DNA of 64,000 nt. Origin: Fluviicola sp. Lineage in GTDB: Bacteria; Bacteroidota; Bacteroidia; Flavobacteriales_D; Crocinitomicaceae. Both the position numbers and the translations under genes were made by a program. The notes beneath the pieces were generated by a model. That model was not told the origin of the DNA, searched no databases, and saw nothing but the letters and a program-made list of their open reading frames with translations. The stretch spans positions 41,113 to 105,112 of the forward strand of contig JAGOAZ010000001.1 of assembly GCA_017983675.1 (NCBI GenBank), read 5' to 3'. Below are positions 19,164 through 28,062 of this stretch, piece after piece. How positions within the stretch are numbered: position 1 is the stretch's first letter; each line of letters begins with the position of its first letter.

Positions 19164-20120
19164 TTAATGTTCGCGTTTTATCAAGAAATCTGCGAGTGTA
19201 TAAAGCGGAGCTAATTTTTCCTTCGGTTGATTTAACAATGCTAATTCATTCATAGCTTTGTTGTAATATGCCGTGATTTCAGCTTCCATTTTTGCGGCAA
19301 TCCCTAATTCAAGGAACAATGATTTTGCAGTTTCAATTTTATCTTGATTTGGAGCTGCATGCATCATATCTACAACGCGCAGATCGTTTGTTGCTAGAGC
19401 TGTAATCAACAATAACGTTTTCTTGTTTGTTAGGATGTCTCCTCCAACTTGTTTGCCAAATTTCTCAGGATCAGCATATAAGTCCAATAAATCATCTTGA
19501 ATTTGGAAAGCCAAGCCTAAATCGACTCCAAAAGAGTAAATATGTTGACAAACTTCCGGAGACTGTTGTCCTAAAATTGCACCAAACTCAAGTGCGCAAC
19601 CTAAAAGTACCGATGTTTTCAGGCGAATCATTTCAATGTATTCTGATTCAGAAACAGATGTTCTGGTTTCAAAATCCATGTCCAGTTGTTGGCCTTCGCA
19701 CACTTCTTGTGCCGTTGTATTAAAACGGGCGAAAAGTTGAGCCAAACGCTGATCTTTGTAGTATCCTAATTGTTTGTATGCTTCGACAAAAAGCACATCT
19801 CCAGAGAGAATGGCACAATTGTTATTCCATTTTTCATGAACAGTAGTTTTTCCTCTGCGAACAGGGGCATTGTCCATGATGTCGTCGTGAATCAAAGAGA
19901 AATTATGAAACAATTCAATTGCTAATGCTGCGTGAATGCTTTCTTCTTTTTGAACCCCAAATAAATCGGCACTCATCAATGTTAAAATTGGACGCATTCT
20001 TTTACCACCTAGCGTCATAAAATAACGAAGTGGATCGTATAAATTTATCGGTTCTTTCGGGAAGTTAAAACCTTCAATTTGTTGCGCAACAAAGGCACTT
20101 AACTTGTCTAATTCAGTCAT
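19164..20120 (-). CDS. Polyprenyl (geranylgeranyl-type) diphosphate synthase
   Basis: The 318-aa protein has the two Asp-rich motifs of trans-prenyltransferases: DDIMD (79-83) and DDLLD (about 215), plus GGKRMRP and GQQLDMDFE. It elongates isoprenyl diphosphates. Chain length cannot be set from sequence alone, but its position beside carotenoid genes suggests GGPP supply. It is convergent with the cyclase gene (4-nt gap), and its ATG overlaps the stop of rfbA by one base, so it is the distal gene of an operon with rfbA and the MMPL gene. Confidence 0.88.
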   Translation of the reverse strand: MTELDKLSAFVAQQIEGFNFPKEPINLYDPLRYFMTLGGKRMRPILTLMSADLFGVQKEESIHAALAIELFHNFSLIHDDIMDNAPVRRGKTTVHEKWNNNCAILSGDVLFVEAYKQLGYYKDQRLAQLFARFNTTAQEVCEGQQLDMDFETRTSVSESEYIEMIRLKTSVLLGCALEFGAILGQQSPEVCQHIYSFGVDLGLAFQIQDDLLDLYADPEKFGKQVGGDILTNKKTLLLITALATNDLRVVDMMHAAPNQDKIETAKSLFLELGIAAKMEAEITAYYNKAMNELALLNQPKEKLAPLYTLADFLIKREH

Positions 20121-20983
20121 TATTTTGCGAGCAATTGCATTAAATAGTTACCATATCCACTTTTAACAAGTGGCGTCGCTAATTGTTTTAATTGTGCAGC
20201 ATTAATAAATCCATTGGTATATGCGATTTCTTCGATACATCCGATTTTTAATCCTTGACGCTCTTCGATTACTTGCACAAATTGTCCTGCTTGCATGAGC
20301 GAAGCAAAGGTTCCTGTATCGAGCCAAGCCGTTCCTCTGCTCAACATAGCAACTTTCAACTTACCTCGACGCAAGTATTCAGCATTGATATCGGTGATTT
20401 CATATTCACCACGTGCAGAAGGTTTCAATGATTTTGCAATTGCTACGACATCGTTGTTGTAGAAATACAAACCTGGAACAGCGTAATTCGATTTTGGCTG
20501 AACGGGTTTTTCTTCGATTGAAATAGCATTCATGTTTTCATCAAAGGCAACAACACCATACCGTTCTGGATCACTCACGTGATACGCATAAACAACACCA
20601 CCTTCCGGTGATACATTTTCTTTCAGTAATTCGTCCATTCCGACGCCATAGAAAATGTTATCTCCTAATATTAGCGCAACAGGATCTTTTCCAATAAACG
20701 ATTCACCAATCACAAACGCTTGCGCTAATCCATTTGGTTCGTGTTGAACGGCATAGGTAAACGAGCACCCTAATTGCGACCCATCACCTAATAAATTCTC
20801 AAATTGAGGCAAATCTCTTGGTGTAGAAATGATTAAGATTTCTTTGATTCCCGCTGACATCAATATCGACAAAGGATAATAGATCATTGGTTTGTCGTAA
20901 ATTGGCATCATTTGCTTGCTAATAGCGAGCGTTAGAGGGTGTAAGCGTGTTCCTGATCCACCCGCTAAAATTATTCCTTTCAT
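20120..20983 (-). CDS. rfbA: Glucose-1-phosphate thymidylyltransferase
   Basis: The 287-aa protein has the nucleotidyltransferase signature [11 protein letters not shown] (8-18), [25 protein letters not shown] and [19 protein letters not shown], all standard for RmlA/RfbA. It makes dTDP-glucose for rhamnose and related sugars. The other rml genes are not beside it. Overlaps of 4 nt with the MMPL gene and 1 nt with the prenyl synthase gene show tight operon packing. Confidence 0.94.
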   Translation of the reverse strand: MKGIILAGGSGTRLHPLTLAISKQMMPIYDKPMIYYPLSILMSAGIKEILIISTPRDLPQFENLLGDGSQLGCSFTYAVQHEPNGLAQAFVIGESFIGKDPVALILGDNIFYGVGMDELLKENVSPEGGVVYAYHVSDPERYGVVAFDENMNAISIEEKPVQPKSNYAVPGLYFYNNDVVAIAKSLKPSARGEYEITDINAEYLRRGKLKVAMLSRGTAWLDTGTFASLMQAGQFVQVIEERQGLKIGCIEEIAYTNGFINAAQLKQLATPLVKSGYGNYLMQLLAK

Positions 20984-23652
20984 GCGTCCTTGTTTGATTC
21001 GTTGTCGGTTATTTCTTTGTTGGTAGGTGCATCTTCGTCGTCCATGATTTCAAGTAGATTCCAGTTAATGTCATCTTCTTCGTCATAGATTTCTAATAAA
21101 GGTTCTTCGAATGACTTTGTTGTTAATTTTTTCTCGTAACTCAACAACAATGCAGGTAATAAAATCAAGTTGGTAAACAACGCAACGAAATAAGTAATCG
21201 CAGATAAATATCCAAGTGCTTGTGTTCCTCCAAAATCTGAGAAAATGAATACGATGAATCCAAAGAACAAGATAACAGACGTGTAAATAATACTCAATCC
21301 GGTTTCACGAATCGAAATAGCAACACATTCTTTTAAATCCCATTTCTTCAATTTTATTTCGTGGCGGTAATGTGCCAAGAAGTGAATGGTATTGTCTACA
21401 GTAATTCCTAATGCGATGGAGAAAATCAATAGGGTAGAAGGTTTTAGTGGAATACCAAACCAACCCATAATTCCAGCTGTGACAACCATTGGAATCAAAT
21501 TAGGTATCATCGAAACGACAACCATTCTGAACGAGTAGAAGAGAATTGACATCAAAGCTGCAATCGAAATTACGGCAAAAACGATACTTGACAGCAAGTT
21601 GTTTACTAAGTATTGTGTTCCTTCAGAAGCAACAACAGAAGTTCCCGTTAGTTGAACATCGTAATACGTTTTATCAATTGCTTTTCGAACTGTAGGTAAG
21701 AAATTCGTTTTCGAATAGTACGATTTAATCAAATCAGGATTGGAATCAAATTCAAATTGTAATTTGTCGTTTCCTTTTGCAAGCAAAGCAGTTGTACCGT
21801 TGTAAATTGCTGAATAATCGAACAACAATGAATCGTAGTATTGTTTTTTACCAGACAACGCTTTTTTGTATAGACGTTCGATTCCTTTTTTATCAGGATT
21901 CATGATGCTGTCAATACGCGCTTTCACAAGGTCAACTTCATCCGCAACTTCGTAGGAGCCTAAATCACGCATTTGCGTGCGAATACGTAAAATATTGAGC
22001 GTTGTATCAACTAATTCTTTCAAAGAAAAAGAACTATTGTTGTTTGTAGCGCTAAAATTTTCCACGTACTTTTTCAGGTGTAATTTATCACGATTTGAAA
22101 TGGTGGTGTAGCGTTCTGGATCATTGTTGTAATAGGCCATGTTGACTACTTTCACAAAATCCACAAACGAAATACTTTTTGCAAATAAGGTGTCGTTTGA
22201 AAACATGGTTTGCACTTCTTCAACACGGTCCAATGTTGTGTTGTCAAACAAACGGCCTTGCTCTTTGTAATGAATCATCACTTCGAATGGAACAGCACCA
22301 CCGAAGTTTGCTTCCATGAATTGAATGTCTTTTAAAATAGGATCTTTTCGTGGTAAATCACCGGTGATACTACCTGTTACCTCCATGAAGAAAATACCGA
22401 TACCACTTAAAACAGTAACTGCAATAGTCACAATGTAAATCGCGGGACGATTACGTGCAGTTAATTTAACTAAGCGCTCCAATAAACCGACGGCAGCTTT
22501 TCTATCCAAGTGTTTCAAGTGCTTCTCCGGTGGATTTTTTGAAAAGGAAGCGAAAATTGGAACCAAACACAAGCTCACAACATAACACAACATAATGTTC
22601 ACCGATGAAATAACTCCAAATTCAAAGAATTTATCGGAATTGGTAAACAAGAACGTCATGAAACCTAAGGCAGTTGTCACATTGGTCAACCACATTGCCG
22701 TACCAGTTTTCTTGATAACCCGTGAAAGAGCTTTCGCTTTGTTGTTGTGTCTTCTGTATTCGTAATGGTATTTGTTGAACAGGTAAATACAGTTTGGAAT
22801 ACCAATAACAATCATTAATGGTGGAATCAACGCCATCATCAATGACACATTGTATCCCATCATACCGATAGTTCCCATTGCCCAGATAACAGTAATCAAA
22901 ACAACAATGTTTGAAATGATTGTTACGCGCAATGAACGGAAAAAGAAATACATGATAAATGACGAAGCTAAAATCGAAAGCGCAATGAAAAAATACATTT
23001 CATTCAACACACGTTTACCAATCAAAACACGCATGTGAGGAAGACCTGCGAAGTGAACTTTCCCAAATTCTTTTTCATACGAAGCAGCCAGTTTTTCTAT
23101 ATCTAAAACAACTTTTTGCTTCGTTTTATCCATCAACGCATCCTCTTCAATATTCACCAACATCAAGCTGACATTCGCAGAATCATTGTACAACATGTTG
23201 TTGTAAAGCGGATTAGATCTAATTTCTTTCTTTATTTGTTGGATGCTTTTTTCTTGAAAAGTAACATCCGAAAAAATGGGTTTTGGAATAAAGGTTTTGT
23301 TCGCTGTATCGTTGGATAATGAGAATAATTTTGCTTCTGAAATAACAGATGTTACTCCGTCCATTTGTAAAATGCTATCGCCCAATTCTTTCCATTCAAC
23401 AAATTGTTTTTCGGTATACAAAGAATCGTCTTGAATAGCAATAACTAATGCCGAGCCATCTTCTCCAAACAACTTTTTAAATTTGATGTACGTTTGTTGT
23501 GTTTCCGTATCTTTTGGCAACATGTTGCCGTATTTGTTGTCGATTTTTAAGGAAGTTAACGCGTAGTAACCAAACAATACGGTTAATAAGGCGTGAATTC
23601 CAAGTATTAAGAATCTATTTCGGAGAATGATATTCGCAATTTTATTCCACAT
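20980..23652 (-). CDS. MMPL/RND-family transporter
   Basis: The 890-aa protein has the RND outline: one N-terminal helix, a large periplasmic domain, a six-helix block (about 215-400), a second helix and periplasmic domain, and a second six-helix block (about 690-850). The sterol-sensing/MMPL-type segment [19 protein letters not shown] and the matching [21 protein letters not shown] are present. The C-terminus is acidic ([18 protein letters not shown]). Likely exports lipids or hopanoid/carotenoid-type molecules; substrate unknown. First gene of an operon with rfbA and the prenyl synthase. Confidence 0.88.
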   Translation of the reverse strand: MWNKIANIILRNRFLILGIHALLTVLFGYYALTSLKIDNKYGNMLPKDTETQQTYIKFKKLFGEDGSALVIAIQDDSLYTEKQFVEWKELGDSILQMDGVTSVISEAKLFSLSNDTANKTFIPKPIFSDVTFQEKSIQQIKKEIRSNPLYNNMLYNDSANVSLMLVNIEEDALMDKTKQKVVLDIEKLAASYEKEFGKVHFAGLPHMRVLIGKRVLNEMYFFIALSILASSFIMYFFFRSLRVTIISNIVVLITVIWAMGTIGMMGYNVSLMMALIPPLMIVIGIPNCIYLFNKYHYEYRRHNNKAKALSRVIKKTGTAMWLTNVTTALGFMTFLFTNSDKFFEFGVISSVNIMLCYVVSLCLVPIFASFSKNPPEKHLKHLDRKAAVGLLERLVKLTARNRPAIYIVTIAVTVLSGIGIFFMEVTGSITGDLPRKDPILKDIQFMEANFGGAVPFEVMIHYKEQGRLFDNTTLDRVEEVQTMFSNDTLFAKSISFVDFVKVVNMAYYNNDPERYTTISNRDKLHLKKYVENFSATNNNSSFSLKELVDTTLNILRIRTQMRDLGSYEVADEVDLVKARIDSIMNPDKKGIERLYKKALSGKKQYYDSLLFDYSAIYNGTTALLAKGNDKLQFEFDSNPDLIKSYYSKTNFLPTVRKAIDKTYYDVQLTGTSVVASEGTQYLVNNLLSSIVFAVISIAALMSILFYSFRMVVVSMIPNLIPMVVTAGIMGWFGIPLKPSTLLIFSIALGITVDNTIHFLAHYRHEIKLKKWDLKECVAISIRETGLSIIYTSVILFFGFIVFIFSDFGGTQALGYLSAITYFVALFTNLILLPALLLSYEKKLTTKSFEEPLLEIYDEEDDINWNLLEIMDDEDAPTNKEITDNESNKDA

Positions 23653-23701
23653 TTTTTCAATATAAGAGCAACAAAGTTAAAAGAAATAGGCGGTTAACGG
23701 G

Positions 23702-25747
23702 TCATTTTAAGTAGGTTTTCAACCAATTAAAGTATTCACGGTACCAAAGTATTCCATTTTGCGGTTTTGTTACCCAATGTCCTTCTTCAGGAAAATACAA
23801 AAATTTACTTGGAATTCCTTTTAATTGAAGTACTTGAAACGCCTGCATTCCCTCCGATTCAGGAACGCGAAAGTCCTTTCCGCCATGAATAACCAGCATG
23901 GGCGTATTCCAGTTGTCGACATAATTGTGCGGACTATTTTTCGCATACAATGCTGCGTTTTCTGGTTTCCAATACGGCCCTCCAATGTCTGAATTGGCGA
24001 AGAATAATTCTTCGGTTGTTCCATACCAACTTTCCAAGTTGAACAAACCACAATGAGACACAAATGTTTTGAAGCGATTTTGATGAATTCCAGCTAAATA
24101 GTAAACAGAATAACCGCCGTACGAAGCACCAACAGCGCCCATTTTTTTTGCATCAATCGCTGGTTCGGTTGCAACGGCACTATCAATTGCTGTTAAGTAA
24201 TCATTCATTGCTTGGCCGCCCCAATCTTTGGAAATCGCATCGTTCCATTCTTTCCCAAATCCAGGAAGTCCTCTTCTGTTTGGCGCAACAATAATGTAAC
24301 CTTCTGAAGCCATTAAACGAAAATTCCAACGGTATGAAAAGTATTGTGAAACAGCACTTTGTGGTCCTCCTTGACAATACAACAGAGCGGGATATTTTTT
24401 TGCTGGGTCGTAATTTGGCGGATAAACTATCCACGTCAACATTTTTTTACCATCGGTGGTGGTGTACCAACTTTCTTTGACGGTTGGTTGCGCACATTTC
24501 GCTAATTTTTCCTTGTTTACGAAAGTGATTTGTTCGATCGATTTTGATTTATTGTTGTATACCCATAGGTCTGTTGGATCAATCATCGATTGTCTTTCAA
24601 GCAATACTCCTTCCGAATAAGGAACAAGGTTAACGAAATCACATTGCTCATTTGTCAAAATATCAATGTTAATTGTTGTTGATTTTTTAGATAAATCAAA
24701 TGCAACTTGAAACAATTGCTTTTTACCGTTTTTGACAGCGATGAAATAAATGATGTCTTTTGTTGGATGCCAAGCGAATTGATCGATGGTCAAATCAAAG
24801 TATTCTGTCAAATCTATTTCTTCACGTGTTGCTAAATTCATGATAAGTAACGAGTTTTTATCTGCTTCGAAACCATCAGTTTCCATGCTCAACCAAGCGA
24901 GTGTTTTTCCTGTTGCATTGATTGCTGGATTGGTGTCGTAACCTTTGTGCGCGGAAGAGAGGGTAGTTGTGATATTGTCTTTTGTGTTGAAAGCATAAAT
25001 CTCACTATTTGTTGATAGCGCAAAATCTTTCCCTGCTTTTTTCTTGGTCGAATAATAAATCGTTGACCCGTCTTTACTGAAACAAACCGATTCAATACCG
25101 CCAAATGGTCCAGTCACGGAAGGGAATTTTTCTCCACGCATGACGTCGCCTTTTTTGACATACGTTCCGTTTGCTTGTTGCTCGTACCAAAACAAATGTA
25201 ACGCATCTGGTGAAGCCCATTGGTTCCAATGACGGTACATAAGGTTGTCTTCGATTCGTGCATTGGCAAGTGGTAAATCGGGATAAACTTCAGCGACAGT
25301 TTGTTTCATGTGTACAGCCTCTAAAGTGGCAAAACGTTTTCCGTCAGGCGAAAAAATGAGTCCATCAATTTCCACATTTCCTAAAGATGCATAATTCCCA
25401 ACCACATTTGTTAGCGGGTTCCAGGATTGAATCGTTGTTTCGTTGTTATTTGCTTGTGTATACATCAATTGATTGGATGGTGACCAACTGATGTTTGCTG
25501 CATTTTCGATAGGAATGCGTTGTTGTTTTTTTGACTTTAAGTCAATCAAATGATAGGTCGTGATCCCTTTGTTTTTGGTGTAATCGTAATCGGTTGTTTG
25601 AAAAAACGCCCATTTTTCGTTCGGTGAAATTAGCGCATTTGATAAACGTGTTAGCGACCACATTTTTTCAACGGTAAATTGTTCCGACTGTGCAAAACTT
25701 GAAACCAATGATAAACAGGCAATGAAAAGGGTAAAAAACAACTTCAT
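23702..25747 (-). CDS. Secreted S9-family (prolyl oligopeptidase-like) peptidase
   Basis: The 681-aa protein has a signal peptide (LFFTLFIACLSLVSSFAQ), a beta-propeller with repeated WSPSN/FSPDGK/FSKDGS blades (about 30-400), and an alpha/beta hydrolase domain. The catalytic triad is visible as Ser542 in GASYGGY, Asp625 in HGGKDFRVP and His657 in EEGHWV. It is an acylaminoacyl- or dipeptidyl-peptidase-type enzyme expected in the periplasm. Single gene. Confidence 0.92.
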   Translation of the reverse strand: MKLFFTLFIACLSLVSSFAQSEQFTVEKMWSLTRLSNALISPNEKWAFFQTTDYDYTKNKGITTYHLIDLKSKKQQRIPIENAANISWSPSNQLMYTQANNNETTIQSWNPLTNVVGNYASLGNVEIDGLIFSPDGKRFATLEAVHMKQTVAEVYPDLPLANARIEDNLMYRHWNQWASPDALHLFWYEQQANGTYVKKGDVMRGEKFPSVTGPFGGIESVCFSKDGSTIYYSTKKKAGKDFALSTNSEIYAFNTKDNITTTLSSAHKGYDTNPAINATGKTLAWLSMETDGFEADKNSLLIMNLATREEIDLTEYFDLTIDQFAWHPTKDIIYFIAVKNGKKQLFQVAFDLSKKSTTINIDILTNEQCDFVNLVPYSEGVLLERQSMIDPTDLWVYNNKSKSIEQITFVNKEKLAKCAQPTVKESWYTTTDGKKMLTWIVYPPNYDPAKKYPALLYCQGGPQSAVSQYFSYRWNFRLMASEGYIIVAPNRRGLPGFGKEWNDAISKDWGGQAMNDYLTAIDSAVATEPAIDAKKMGAVGASYGGYSVYYLAGIHQNRFKTFVSHCGLFNLESWYGTTEELFFANSDIGGPYWKPENAALYAKNSPHNYVDNWNTPMLVIHGGKDFRVPESEGMQAFQVLQLKGIPSKFLYFPEEGHWVTKPQNGILWYREYFNWLKTYLK

Positions 25748-25807
25748 AAGACAATCAATTTAAGACTATCAAATATACGAGAATAAATTGAAACCGAGTT
25801 GAAGCGC

Positions 25808-26011
25808 TTATTTGGGAATTGATTTACTACGTTTCATTGCACGTTTTGATTGCACAAATGCCAACACACTAATTCCTGCGATAATGAATGAAATAAATGT
25901 GAACAAAAAGGTCTTTTTCCATGGGAAATCCGCAGAGACACAATACACAAAAGTGTTTAACCCTGTTAAAGTGATAATGAGTGTTCGTTGAAATCTTTTT
26001 ATTCGATCCAT
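25808..26011 (-). CDS. Small two-helix membrane protein, unknown function
   Basis: The 67-aa product starting at the ATG at 26011 (MDRIKRFQR) has two hydrophobic segments (about 12-28 and 37-55) with basic ends (KRAMKRSKSIPK). A TTG three codons upstream is possible but less likely. I do not recognise the family. It lies alone between the S9 peptidase gene and the divergent pterin dehydratase gene. Confidence 0.5.
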   Translation of the reverse strand: MDRIKRFQRTLIITLTGLNTFVYCVSADFPWKKTFLFTFISFIIAGISVLAFVQSKRAMKRSKSIPK

Positions 26012-26122
26012 GGTTAACAATTGAAACGAATTTAAACTATTTCTTTGAAACGGACAACATTTAAGTTGTTTATTTTGAGCAGCTTTTCAATGAATGTTGA
26101 TTCAAACGAGTATTTTTGATGC

Positions 26123-26377
26123 ATGAATGAGTGGATAGAAAAAGATGGGTCAATGAGTAAAACCTTTGAGTTTAGCTCGTTTGAAGCTGCGATGGATTGG
26201 ATGTCAAATGTAGGTAAAGTAATCACCAAGCTTGATCATCATCCAGCATGGTCAAACACCTACAACAAGGTTCATGTCCAGTTAACCACACATGATGCTG
26301 GGAATATGATTACTGAAAAAGACAGGCAACTTGCACTAGAAATGGATGAAGCGTTTGCCGATTCAATTAATCAATAA
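26123..26377 (+). CDS. Pterin-4a-carbinolamine dehydratase
   Basis: The 84-aa protein carries the family signature LDHHPAWSNTYNKV (from residue 37) and LTTHDAGNMI, with the catalytic His39, His40 and His57. The enzyme dehydrates 4a-hydroxytetrahydrobiopterin during aromatic amino acid hydroxylation. The partner hydroxylase is not in the window. Start could also be Met11 (MSKTFEF); the upstream ATG gives the usual family length less a few residues. Confidence 0.9.
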   Translation: MNEWIEKDGSMSKTFEFSSFEAAMDWMSNVGKVITKLDHHPAWSNTYNKVHVQLTTHDAGNMITEKDRQLALEMDEAFADSINQ

Positions 26378-26454
26378 TCAACGTTGTACTGAGGTACTAA
26401 ATGCTAATTGTTACTTTTCGATTTTAAAAAGGTGTTAGTTTAATTCAGCGGATT

Positions 26455-26697
26455 TTAAAAGTTTTGTCTACCAATGATTGCCATAATTTCAACCATATCT
26501 GAATTTATTTTGTAAAAAATAGTATCCACTCCACAAACACAATACCTATATCCTTCACGATAGCGGATTGCTTCTGGAAAAAGAAAAGGATTAGAAGTTA
26601 TTTTTGTAAAACAATCAAAAAGCATTTCATAATATTTTACAGCTTGCAAAACCCCAAATTGTCTAAGACCATATTCAAATATTCTGTTGATTAGCAA
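26455..26697 (-). pseudogene. 5'-truncated ParE/RelE-family toxin
   Basis: The frame encodes 80 aa resembling the C-terminal four fifths of a ParE toxin: IFEYGLRQFGVLQAVKYYEMLFDCF, then SNPFLFPEAIRYREGYRY, CVCGVDTIFYKI and IIGRQNF. The first beta strand of the toxin is missing, there is no ATG (only TTG at 26697), no antitoxin gene upstream, and the sequence runs head-on into cas1. Its C-terminus matches the broken parE at 30267-30500 (CVCGVD, IIGRQNF). I read it as a remnant, though expression from TTG cannot be excluded. Confidence 0.6.
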
Positions 26698-26751
26698 ATG
26701 TAACTTTAAAAAAAAAGTTTCGTATTGTTTTGGACACTTAAATCTATAATC

Positions 26752-27651
26752 ATGCTTAAAAAAACAATTTTCATTGAAAACAAAGCCAGTTTAACTATTA
26801 AACTGAATCAGCTTATAATTAAATCTGAACTGAGAGAAGCGTCAATACCTATTGATGACATTGGTTTTGTTGTGGTAGACCATTTAGAAACGTACATTAG
26901 TATTTCAGTTATAAATGAATTAATTGAGAATAATGCTGCTTTAATTATTTGTGGTAAAAATCACCTTCCTAATGGAATGTTTTTAAACTTAAATAGTCAT
27001 CACATTCAACAAAAGTTATTTGGTTATCAGATAGCAGCTAGTTTACCTTTGAAAAAACAACTATGGCAACAAACAATTATAGAAAAGATTACTAATCAAT
27101 CTCTTTTACTTTCAAGAATAACTAATAATAAAAACACATTGCCTTATTTTGCTTCTAAGGTTCAAAGTGGAGATTCAACAAACATGGAAGGTGTGGCTGC
27201 ATCATATTATTGGAAATCTATTTTTGAATTTTCATTTAAAAGAGAACGATTTGGGGATTATCCAAATAATTTTTTGAACTATGGCTATGCAATTTTACGA
27301 GCTGCTACAGCACGCGCTTTGTCAGGAAGCGGGTTACTAAATACTTTAGGTATTCATCATAAAAATCAATACAATGCTTTTGCATTAGCGGATGATATTA
27401 TGGAACCGTTTAGACCATTAGTAGATGAGAAAGTAATAGATTTGATTGATCAATTTGAATCACAAGAATTAACGCCAGCTGTAAAAAAGGAGTTACTTTC
27501 TATTTTAACAAGAACGGTTTATTTTCAAGATGAAAAAAGCACATTAATGGTTGCATTGCAAAAAACAGCTAGTTCTTTGCAACAATGTTTTTGTGGTGAA
27601 AAGCGAAAAATAAATTATCCAAAACTATGGAGCTTAACGGATACCGAATAA
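26752..27651 (+). CDS. cas1: CRISPR integrase Cas1, type II-C
   Basis: The 299-aa protein (start at ATG 26752; an upstream TTG at 26725 is less likely) has the Cas1 features: N-terminal KKTIFIENKASLTIKL beta domain, DDIGFVVVDHLETYIS, the conserved Glu in NMEGVAASYYW, the His in TLGIHHKNQYNAFALADD and the acidic DIMEPFRPLVD. These residues coordinate the metal for spacer integration. The size and HHKNQYNAF block are those of type II Cas1. It overlaps cas2 by 25 nt. It and cas2 are the only adaptation genes in the window, so they may serve both arrays. Confidence 0.96.
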   Translation: MLKKTIFIENKASLTIKLNQLIIKSELREASIPIDDIGFVVVDHLETYISISVINELIENNAALIICGKNHLPNGMFLNLNSHHIQQKLFGYQIAASLPLKKQLWQQTIIEKITNQSLLLSRITNNKNTLPYFASKVQSGDSTNMEGVAASYYWKSIFEFSFKRERFGDYPNNFLNYGYAILRAATARALSGSGLLNTLGIHHKNQYNAFALADDIMEPFRPLVDEKVIDLIDQFESQELTPAVKKELLSILTRTVYFQDEKSTLMVALQKTASSLQQCFCGEKRKINYPKLWSLTDTE

Positions 27652-27956
27652 TGTGGCTTTTTGTTTTTTTTGACTTGCCTACTGATACAAAACTTGACCG
27701 AAAAAACGCTTCAAAATTTAGAACTAATTTATTAAAAGATGGTTTTAATATGATGCAATTCTCCGTTTACACAAGGCATTGTGCTAGTAGTGAAAGTGCC
27801 GATGTTCATGAGAAACGAATTCACAAACTCTTACCACCTTTTGGCAAGGTCAGTGTCTTACGAATAACAGATAAACAATTTGGCAATATTGCAAATTTTT
27901 GGGGAAGAGCCGAAGTAGCTAAAACACCACAGCCCACTCAATTAGAATTGTTTTAG
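27627..27956 (+). CDS. cas2: CRISPR-associated Cas2, type II-C
   Basis: The 109-aa protein has the ferredoxin-like Cas2 start MWLFVFFDLPTDT with the conserved Asp, RFxxRxx-like KFRTNLLKDGFNMMQFSVYTRH and a C-terminal RAEVAKTPQPTQLELF tail usual in type II-C. The chosen ATG overlaps cas1 by 25 nt; the alternative ATG at 27651 forms a TAATG overlap and would remove MELNGYRI, a segment that homologues usually keep. With Cas1 it forms the spacer integrase. The CRISPR array begins 106 nt downstream. Confidence 0.95.
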   Translation: MELNGYRIMWLFVFFDLPTDTKLDRKNASKFRTNLLKDGFNMMQFSVYTRHCASSESADVHEKRIHKLLPPFGKVSVLRITDKQFGNIANFWGRAEVAKTPQPTQLELF

Positions 27957-28062
27957 AAAATAAAAAATGCTCCAATATTGGATTATCAAGCCAAAAAAGG
28001 AGCGTTTTTTATTGCGATATTTTCACTCAATGTTTTGAATATTAGAAGGTAACAAGCCAACT
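27957..28062 (+). promoter_or_regulatory. cas2-array gap: terminator and presumed leader end
   Basis: The gap starts with a GCTCC...GGAGC stem (about 27970-28003) followed by a T run, a likely terminator for cas1-cas2. The remaining 50 or so bases are AT-rich and adjoin the most uniform end of the array, so they are the best candidate for the spacer-acquisition leader. No TAnnTTTG box was seen. Confidence 0.5.

Noticed and set aside
26032..26229. 65-codon minus-strand frame
   Set aside because: It overlaps the well-supported pterin dehydratase gene antisense and has no family features.
27957..28062. A second tracrRNA or anti-repeat next to the array
   Set aside because: Only a short GATATT similarity to the repeat is present; no anti-repeat or terminator arrangement comparable to 34727-34816.
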